Shown: in pieces, positions 58,757 to 64,000 of the stretch | Position numbering within the stretch: the first letter of the stretch is position 1 | Layout: every line of letters starts with the position of its first letter | NCBI GenBank assembly: GCA_900320085.1 | Contig: ONRC01000012.1 | Coordinates: 1 to 64,000, forward strand | Source of the DNA: an uncultured Eubacteriales bacterium | Lineage (GTDB): Bacteria; Bacillota; Clostridia; Christensenellales; Aristaeellaceae | Direction: 5' to 3' | Length of the DNA: 64,000 nucleotides | The notes under the pieces: generated by a model | Seen by the model: only the letters and a program-made list of their open reading frames with translations | The model's database searches: none | What the model was told of the DNA's origin: nothing | Made by a program: the position numbers and the translations under genes

Positions 58757-59536
58757 TTAAATGAATTTCCACTTTTTCAGCTGGTCGTGGAGCCGCTCGG
58801 CGCAGTCGCCGTCCGTCCACACCTCATGCTCCGCGTCGTTTTCCGGCGGGAAAATGCGCTCCACCTGGGTGGGGCTACCGCTGAGGCCGTAATGATTTTC
58901 GTCGGTGTCCAGGAAGGAATCCAATCCCTGGATGTGGATTTCCCTGTCCTTCACCAGCCGCGCCGTTTTCAGCGAGGGCAGACGAGGCATATAGATATCC
59001 TGCTCCACGGTGACGAGGCAGGGGAAAGGAATGTGCACCGTTTCCACCACGTCCTGCAGCTGCTGTTCCGCGTCCACGCCATCGCCGCTGACCGTCAGCT
59101 TCGATACCCACGCCGCGTGGGGAATGCCCAGATGCTCGGCAATCGCGGGGCCTACCTGGGCGGTATCGCCGTCGGTAGTCTGGCGGCCGCAGAGGATCAG
59201 GTCAAAGTCCCCCACGCTGCGGATGGCCTGCGAGAGGGTATAGCTGGTGGCCAGCACGTCCGCGCCGCCGAGGCGCCGGTCGCTGAACACATAGCCCTCA
59301 TCCGCGCCCATCATGTAGGCCTCCCGGATGATGGCCTGGGCCTGGGGCGGGCCCATGGTGCCCACGGTCACGGTACCGCCGTGGGCCTCCCGCAGCCGCA
59401 GCGCCGTTTCCAGGGCGTAGAGGTCGTAGGGGTTCATTTTACTCTGCACGCCCGCGCGCTTGAGCACACCCGTTTTTTCATCCACCTGCACCTTGTTCGT
59501 GGCGGGCACCTGCTTGATGCAGACAAAGATTCGCAA
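58757..59536 (-). CDS. etfB: Electron transfer flavoprotein beta subunit
   Basis: A 259-residue EtfB. Markers are FVCIKQVPATNKVQVDEKTG, MNPYDLYALETALRLREAHG, GRQTTDGDTAQVGPAIAEHL and FPCLVTVEQDIYMPRLPSLK. In bifurcating Etfs this subunit binds the flavin that splits electrons together with NAD. The start is TTG at 59536 behind AAGGAGGGATCATCC. It is the first gene of the operon etfB-etfA-lctD. Confidence 0.94.
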   Translation of the reverse strand: MRIFVCIKQVPATNKVQVDEKTGVLKRAGVQSKMNPYDLYALETALRLREAHGGTVTVGTMGPPQAQAIIREAYMMGADEGYVFSDRRLGGADVLATSYTLSQAIRSVGDFDLILCGRQTTDGDTAQVGPAIAEHLGIPHAAWVSKLTVSGDGVDAEQQLQDVVETVHIPFPCLVTVEQDIYMPRLPSLKTARLVKDREIHIQGLDSFLDTDENHYGLSGSPTQVERIFPPENDAEHEVWTDGDCAERLHDQLKKWKFI

Positions 59537-59574
59537 GGATGATCCCTCCTTCTGGGTCGATCTTGTGGTATTTA

Positions 59575-59920
59575 GGGCACTTTAATACACTATCGTTTTA
59601 GAGTTCAGAGTACAGAGTGCAGAGTACAGATAATATGCTTTGCGTAACAATATTTACGGACAAACGATTTATCTCTCAACTACCACTGTCATTCTGAGCG
59701 CATCCGAACGCGAAGAATCTACTCCCACCATTGCTTTCCGGAAAGCCAATTAGAAGGGAGATTCTTCGCGGCCGTACACGCTCAGAATGACATTGCTGCT
59801 TGAATGGTAAAATGTTTGTTTGTCGATTATGGTGAACATGGTATATCATCTGTACTCTGCACTCTGTACTCTCATTCTCCCAAATCCCTATTTCCTAATC
59901 CCAGGTGAATTAAAGTGTCC
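59575..59920. mobile_element. MITE-like composite element with GGGCACTTTAAT ends
   Basis: Terminal inverted repeats GGGCACTTTAAT (59575-59586) and ATTAAAGTGTCC (59909-59920), flanked by TA on both sides. Inside lie R3 arms (AGTACAGAGTGCAGAGTACAG near 59607 and its complement near 59849) and, within them, another foldback: TGTCATTCTGAGCG at 59687-59700 and CGCTCAGAATGACA at 59779-59792 (R5). No gene. The ends are shared with the element at 33697-33851. Confidence 0.85.
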
Positions 59921-59980
59921 TATCATGACATATAAACCAATGCCTTCCTGAAACAGGAAGGCAAAAAATGACAAATTCAA

Positions 59981-60709
59981 TTATGAACCCAAATACGCCT
60001 TTTGTACCGCGTCGTTATGCAGCAGCTCCTGGGCGGGGCCCTGCATGGTGATCACGCCGGTTTCCATCACGTAAGCCCGGTCAGCCACGGCCAGGGCCAT
60101 CTGGGCGTTCTGCTCCACCAGCAGAATGGTGACGCCGGACTGGTGCAGCTCGGTAATGATATCGAAGATCTGCTCCACCAAAATGGGTGCCAGGCCCATG
60201 GAGGGCTCGTCCAGCATCAGCAGCTTGGGCCGGGACATGAGTGCCCGGGCCATGGCCAGCATTTGCTGTTCGCCGCCGGACAGCGTGCCGGCGATCTGCC
60301 GTTCGCGCTCCTTGAGGCGGGGGAAGCGCTGGAACATTTCGTCCAGGGACGCGGGGATTTCGGCAGGGTCGCGGCTGTACGCGCCCATTTCCAGGTTTTC
60401 CTTCACGGTCATCTGCTGGAAAATCCGCCGTCCCTCGGGGCACAGGCTCAGGCCCTTGGGTACGATCTTGGACGCCCCCAGGCCATTCAGCACCGCGCCG
60501 TGCAGTTCGACGGTACCCTGCCGGGGCTTGAGCAGCCCGGCAATGGTGTTCAGGGTGGTGGACTTGCCCGCGCCATTGGCCCCGATCAGCGTCACGATCT
60601 CGTTTTCATGCACCTCCAGGGAAATCCCCTTGATGGCGTGGATGGCCCCGTAATACACATGCAGGTCGTTGACCCGCAGAAGGGGAGCAGCGTTCTGAAC
60701 TTCGCTCAT
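59981..60709 (-). CDS. livF: Branched-chain amino acid ABC transporter ATPase LivF
   Basis: A 242-residue ATPase of the LIV importer. Walker A GANGAGKSTTLN, signature LSGGEQQMLAMARAL, Walker B LLMLDEPSMGLAP, H-loop region ILLVEQNAQMAL. GLCPEGRRIF-like SLCPEGRRIFQQMTVKENLE is typical of LivF. ATG 60709 overlaps the stop of livG by ATGA and has AAGGAGGGTCAGGC; the longer frame is rejected. Confidence 0.95.
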   Translation of the reverse strand: MSEVQNAAPLLRVNDLHVYYGAIHAIKGISLEVHENEIVTLIGANGAGKSTTLNTIAGLLKPRQGTVELHGAVLNGLGASKIVPKGLSLCPEGRRIFQQMTVKENLEMGAYSRDPAEIPASLDEMFQRFPRLKERERQIAGTLSGGEQQMLAMARALMSRPKLLMLDEPSMGLAPILVEQIFDIITELHQSGVTILLVEQNAQMALAVADRAYVMETGVITMQGPAQELLHNDAVQKAYLGS

Positions 60710-61566
60710 GCCTGACCCTCCTTCTTTTTGCCCAGATAGGCTTCGATGACCACGGGGTTCTGCTGAATCTCGCTGGCAGTGCCCTTGGCGATGACGCGGC
60801 CGAAGTTCAGCACGCAAATGCCCTCGCACACGCCCATGACCAGGTTCATGTCGTGCTCGATCAGCAGGATGGCGATCTGGAACTGGTCGCGGATCTTGGC
60901 GATGTTCTCCATCAGCTCTTCGGTTTCACGGGGGTTCATGCCTGCCGCCGGTTCGTCCAGCAGCAGGAGCTTGGGGTTCGTCGCCAGGGCGCGCACAATT
61001 TCCAGCCTGCGCTGCACGCCGTAAGGCAGGCTGCCCGCCCGCTCGTCGGCCAGGTTTTCCATGCCGAAGATGTGCAGCAGCTCCAGGGCCTTTTCGTGCT
61101 GCCGGTTCTCCTGAATCCAATAGCGGGGCAGGCGCAGGATGCCGCTGAACATGTCGTACTTGATGTTGTTGTGCAGGCCGATGCGCACGTTTTCCTCCAC
61201 CGTCATGTTGTCAAACAGGCGGATATTCTGGAACGTGCGGGCGATGCCCAGCTTGGACGCCTGGGCGATGCCCAGGCCGTGCAGGTCGCGGCCATTGATC
61301 AGGGTCGCGCCGCTGGTGGGCTCATACACCTTCGTGATCAAATTAAAGACGGTGGTTTTCCCGGCGCCGTTGGGGCCGATCAGCCCGGCGATTTCAGTCT
61401 TGCCGATGGTCAGATTAAAGTCGTCCACGGCCTTCAGGCCGCCGAATTCAATGCCCAGGTGACGGGTTTCCAATACAGGAATCTCGTTGATGTCGCGCTC
61501 GGGCACGATGCTGTTGGTTGGCACGGGCACCATCTTGGTGGTGGAATGATGCTTCTGCTGGCTCAT
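60706..61566 (-). CDS. livG: Branched-chain amino acid ABC transporter ATPase LivG
   Basis: A 286-residue ATPase. Walker A GPNGAGKTTVFNLI, the LivG-type segment ARTFQNIRLFDNMTVEENVR, signature LPYGVQRRLEIVRAL, Walker B LLLLDEPAAGMNP, H-loop ILLIEHDMNLVMG. An extra charged N-terminus of about 30 residues precedes the ABC domain. Start and stop overlap livM and livF by 4 nt. Confidence 0.95.
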   Translation of the reverse strand: MSQQKHHSTTKMVPVPTNSIVPERDINEIPVLETRHLGIEFGGLKAVDDFNLTIGKTEIAGLIGPNGAGKTTVFNLITKVYEPTSGATLINGRDLHGLGIAQASKLGIARTFQNIRLFDNMTVEENVRIGLHNNIKYDMFSGILRLPRYWIQENRQHEKALELLHIFGMENLADERAGSLPYGVQRRLEIVRALATNPKLLLLDEPAAGMNPRETEELMENIAKIRDQFQIAILLIEHDMNLVMGVCEGICVLNFGRVIAKGTASEIQQNPVVIEAYLGKKKEGQA

Positions 61567-62630
61567 TGCGCGTCACCTCCCGTAGTTTCCCTGCGCTTGA
61601 AGGGAGCGATCAGCCGGTTCAGGAAGGAGCGGATGGTGGGGTTGTTGGTAAAGATCATCACCAGGATCAGCACCACCGCGTAGACCAGCATCCGGTAATC
61701 CGCGAAGGCGCGGAGCATTTCGGGCAGGATGGTCAGCAACGTGGCGGAAATGACGCTGCCTAGCACGTTGCCCAGGCCGCCCAGCACCACGAACACCAGC
61801 ACGTTGATGCTCTGGTTGAAGGTGAACTGGGTGGGAACGACAGTAGACGAATTCAGCCCATACAGCGCTCCGGCCATGCCCGCCAGCACAGCCGCGGTGA
61901 CGAAGGCCATCATCTTGTACTTGGTCACGTTCACGCCCATGGATTCCGCTGCAATGCGGTTATCGCGGCAGGCCTTGATGGCCCGGCCCGCCCGGGAGTT
62001 GACCAGGTTCAGCACCACGAACAAAGTAATCAAAACGAGGATGAAACCGGCGGTGAAGGTGGAGATGGGCTTGATTTTCACCGCGCCTTTGGCCCCGTCC
62101 ACCAGCATGGTGATGCCCTCGGGCAGCTTCTTGTTCAGGAAGGAGCCGTACAGCCGCCCATCCCCAGTGCCGATGTAGAGCACGTTCACCAGGTTGCGGA
62201 TGATTTCACCGAAAGCCAGCGTCACGATGGCCAGATAGTCGCCCCGCAGACGCAGCACGGGGATACCGATCACCGCCCCGACGATGCCCGCCAGCAGGCC
62301 CCCCGCCACAATGGCGACGACCAGCCGCAGGGTGGTATCCTGAATATCATACACGTGCAGCAGCAATCCGCTCACCACCGCGCCGGTGTACGCGCCCACG
62401 CTCATGAACCCGGCATGGCCCAGGGACAGTTCTCCCGAAATGCCGATCACCAGGTTCAGCGACACCGCCATCACGATCCAGCAGCAGATGGGCACCAGCT
62501 GGCCCTTCAGGGAGCGGGTGATGGTCTTGTTGGCGATCATGGACTGCAGGATGAAAAACGCCCCGATCACCAGCGCGAAGGTGACGATATTGTAAATCAG
62601 CTTGTTGCGCTTGGCTTTTGTCAGTTTCAT
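61563..62630 (-). CDS. livM: Branched-chain amino acid ABC transporter permease LivM
   Basis: A 355-residue inner-membrane permease with about nine hydrophobic helices. Family segments are ELSLGHAGFMSVGAYTGAVV, LRLRGDYLAIVTLAFGEIIR and RAGRAIKACRDNRIAAESMG, VNVTKYKMMAF. AAGGTGTGACGGT precedes the ATG, 4 nt after the stop of livH. Confidence 0.94.
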   Translation of the reverse strand: MKLTKAKRNKLIYNIVTFALVIGAFFILQSMIANKTITRSLKGQLVPICCWIVMAVSLNLVIGISGELSLGHAGFMSVGAYTGAVVSGLLLHVYDIQDTTLRLVVAIVAGGLLAGIVGAVIGIPVLRLRGDYLAIVTLAFGEIIRNLVNVLYIGTGDGRLYGSFLNKKLPEGITMLVDGAKGAVKIKPISTFTAGFILVLITLFVVLNLVNSRAGRAIKACRDNRIAAESMGVNVTKYKMMAFVTAAVLAGMAGALYGLNSSTVVPTQFTFNQSINVLVFVVLGGLGNVLGSVISATLLTILPEMLRAFADYRMLVYAVVLILVMIFTNNPTIRSFLNRLIAPFKRRETTGGDAQ

Positions 62631-62634
62631 ACCG

Positions 62635-63513
62635 TCACACCTTCTCTCTCACCGGCTTGCCCAGCAGTCCGGAGGGCTTCACCAGCAGCACCACGATCAG
62701 CACGGCGAACACGATGGCGTCCCCCAGCTCGGTGGAGATATACGCCTTGCCGAAAATCTCGATCACGCCCAGCAGCACGCCGCCCAGCATGGCCCCGGGA
62801 ATGGACCCGATGCCGCCGAACACAGCAGCGGTGAACGCCTTAATACCCGGCATGGAACCGGTGGTCGGCTGCAAAATGGGATAGGACGAGCAAAGCAGCA
62901 CGCCCGCAATCGCCGCCAGCGCGGAGCCGATGGCGAAGGTGACGGAGATCGTGCGGTTCACGTTGATGCCCATGAGCTCTGCCGCGCCCCGGTCCTCGCT
63001 GACGCAGCGCATGGCCTTGCCCATCTTGGTTTTCGCCGTGAACAGCGTCAGCGCGATCATAATGACCACATTGGCCAGGATGGTGTAGATGGTGGCGCTG
63101 GAGATATTCAGCCCGCCGATATGCAGGATGGAGCTGTTGATGAACGTGCGGGGGAAGGACTTGGGATTCGCCCCCCAGATCATCAGCGCCACATTCTGCA
63201 GCAGGTAGCTCATGCCGATGGCCGTGATCAGCACCGCCAGGCTCGCCGCCTGCCGCAGCGGACGGTACGCCAGCCCCTCGATGGTGATACCCAAGACAGT
63301 GCACACCGCCATTGCGGCCAGGATCGCCACGATGGGCGGCAGGCCCCAGTATTGCAGCCCGCAGAAAGCGATATACGCGCCCACCATGATAATGTCGCCG
63401 TGGGCGAAGTTCAGCATCTTGGCAATGCCGTACACCATCGTATACCCCAGCGCGATGATGGCGTAAATGCTGCCCAGGCTGAGCCCGTTCATCAGGTTAT
63501 CCAGAAAAATCAT
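62635..63513 (-). CDS. livH: Branched-chain amino acid ABC transporter permease LivH
   Basis: A 292-residue inner-membrane permease with about eight hydrophobic helices. Markers: NGLSLGSIYAIIALGYTMVY, MLNFAHGDIIMVGAY, KMGKAMRCVSEDRGAAELMG and VFGGIGSIPGAMLGGVLLGV. ATG 63513 is the family's natural start (MIFLDNLMNG); the longer frame crosses repeat R1. It begins the permease-ATPase unit, separated from the binding-protein gene by a terminator and R1. Confidence 0.94.
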   Translation of the reverse strand: MIFLDNLMNGLSLGSIYAIIALGYTMVYGIAKMLNFAHGDIIMVGAYIAFCGLQYWGLPPIVAILAAMAVCTVLGITIEGLAYRPLRQAASLAVLITAIGMSYLLQNVALMIWGANPKSFPRTFINSSILHIGGLNISSATIYTILANVVIMIALTLFTAKTKMGKAMRCVSEDRGAAELMGINVNRTISVTFAIGSALAAIAGVLLCSSYPILQPTTGSMPGIKAFTAAVFGGIGSIPGAMLGGVLLGVIEIFGKAYISTELGDAIVFAVLIVVLLVKPSGLLGKPVREKV

Positions 63514-63536
63514 GCTGTCGCATCCCCCGATATGAG

Positions 63537-63660
63537 TTTTTTCTGGGGGGAACCGCTCTTTGGAAACCTCATCCGGCCCTACGGGCCACCTTCCCCTGAC
63601 AGGGGAAGGCTGAGAACGGTTTTCCCCAGACCCCCTTCCGAGAAAGCCATAAGGGGGTAT
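63537..63660 (-). repeat. Palindromic repeat R1, copy 3, with an R2 fragment in its loop
   Basis: Left arm CTGGGGGGAACCGCTCTTTGG at 63543-63563 and right arm ending TTTTCCCCAG at 63629 are the R1 palindrome; the tail CCCCCTTCCGAGAAAGCCAT matches too. Between the arms sits about 47 nt (63565-63611) with CCTCATCCGGCC, GGCCACCTTCCCC and GGGGAAGGCT, which belongs to family R2. Confidence 0.85.
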
Positions 63661-63710
63661 AATACATCCTTGGTTCCTGTTTGTAGGAAAAAACGATTGC
63701 TGAATTAAAC

Positions 63711-63750
63711 GAAAAGGCGGGACTGGCCCGAAATCCCGGGCCAGCCCGCT
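63711..63750 (-). terminator. Terminator of livJ
   Basis: Minus-strand stem GCGGGCTGGCCCG/CGGGCCAGTCCCGC followed by CTTTTC, just after the livJ stop at 63789. Confidence 0.85.
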
Positions 63751-63788
63751 GTCATTCACAAATCGGAATGAATCAATACGCAGATGGA

Positions 63789-64000
63789 TTATTCAAACAC
63801 GTATTCGCCATTGACGATGGTGGCGGCCATAGGCGTCTTGGTGACGGCGCCGGTTTCGTCCCAGGTCATGGAGCCCGTGATGCCGTCCACGGTGATTTCC
63901 TGGATGGCGGCGATCAGCAGATCGCAGGCTTCCTCAGCGCTCATTTCGGCGGTGATGCCGGCCTTTTCAGCCGCAGCCACCAGGATGTAGATGCCGTCGT
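63789..64000 (-). CDS. livJ: Branched-chain amino acid ABC transporter substrate-binding protein, C-terminal part
   Basis: The last 70 residues of a periplasmic-type binding protein; the rest lies beyond the right edge of the window. The end DGIYILVAAAEKAG, AAIQEITVDGITGSMTWDET and VNGEYVFE fits the Leu/Ile/Val-binding family. Its position ahead of livHMGF on the same strand supports the call. Confidence 0.8.
   Translation of the reverse strand, partial: DGIYILVAAAEKAGITAEMSAEEACDLLIAAIQEITVDGITGSMTWDETGAVTKTPMAATIVNGEYVFE

Overview
The window looks like a chromosome segment of a GC-rich Clostridia-type Firmicute, probably a gut or rumen anaerobe. Four things point there. The lonB-lonA-engB gene order is the one found in spore-forming Firmicutes. 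The redox genes are of anaerobic type (electron-confurcating lactate dehydrogenase). Surface and secreted proteins carry LPxTG, YARHG, peptidoglycan-binding and Pro/Thr-rich segments. Intergenic regions are crowded with palindromic repeats of the kind common in gut Clostridia. I cannot fix the genus. No rRNA, CRISPR array, complete prophage or complete insertion sequence was seen.

Layout: 0-9.2 kb holds glycyl-tRNA synthetase, two cysteine-rich secreted proteins with structured leaders, a frameshifted Pro/Thr-rich wall protein, an ATP-grasp protein and an L,D-transpeptidase. 9.2-15.5 kb holds a nucleoside-type ABC importer (ATPase plus two permeases) with a Nudix hydrolase and an Lgt-like membrane protein, then a secreted phosphodiester glycosidase. 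15.7-23.6 kb holds a WalRK-like two-component pair, LonB with a forespore-like promoter, LonA and the ribosome-assembly GTPase EngB; an unusually structured element of about 490 nt separates lonA from engB. 23.6-33 kb holds secreted proteins (one needing a -1 frameshift at A_AAA_AAG), a PdaC-like deacetylase, Ddl, a membrane-anchored MurF, a hydrolase, a GNAT enzyme and FtsY. 33-36.5 kb is a complete nicotinamide-to-NAD salvage cluster (pncA, nadE, and nadD fused in frame to pncB), followed by tRNA-Ser(GGA).

37-46 kb is more disturbed. It contains an M29 aminopeptidase whose 3' end abuts the remnant 3' end of a group II intron, an FMN dehydrogenase, an unassigned barrel protein, an aldo/keto reductase, and then a gene graveyard (43.7-45.15 kb) with pieces of nitroreductase, metallo-beta-lactamase, MATE, GH2 and AraC genes. 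46.5-55.9 kb carries a signalling-adhesin locus: a 7TM sensor with a degenerate kinase end, a histidine kinase, a LuxR-type regulator and a 1464-residue LPxTG beta-helix surface protein. 56-64 kb carries the lactate dehydrogenase/Etf operon and a branched-chain amino acid ABC transporter cut by the window edge.

At least six repeat families recur in the intergenic spaces, sometimes nested in one another. Four reading frames are broken by single-base indels: three at or near A or T runs and one in a GC-rich Pro/Thr repeat. This could be real decay, programmed slippage in one case, or assembly error. All calls come from reading the sequence; no database search was possible.
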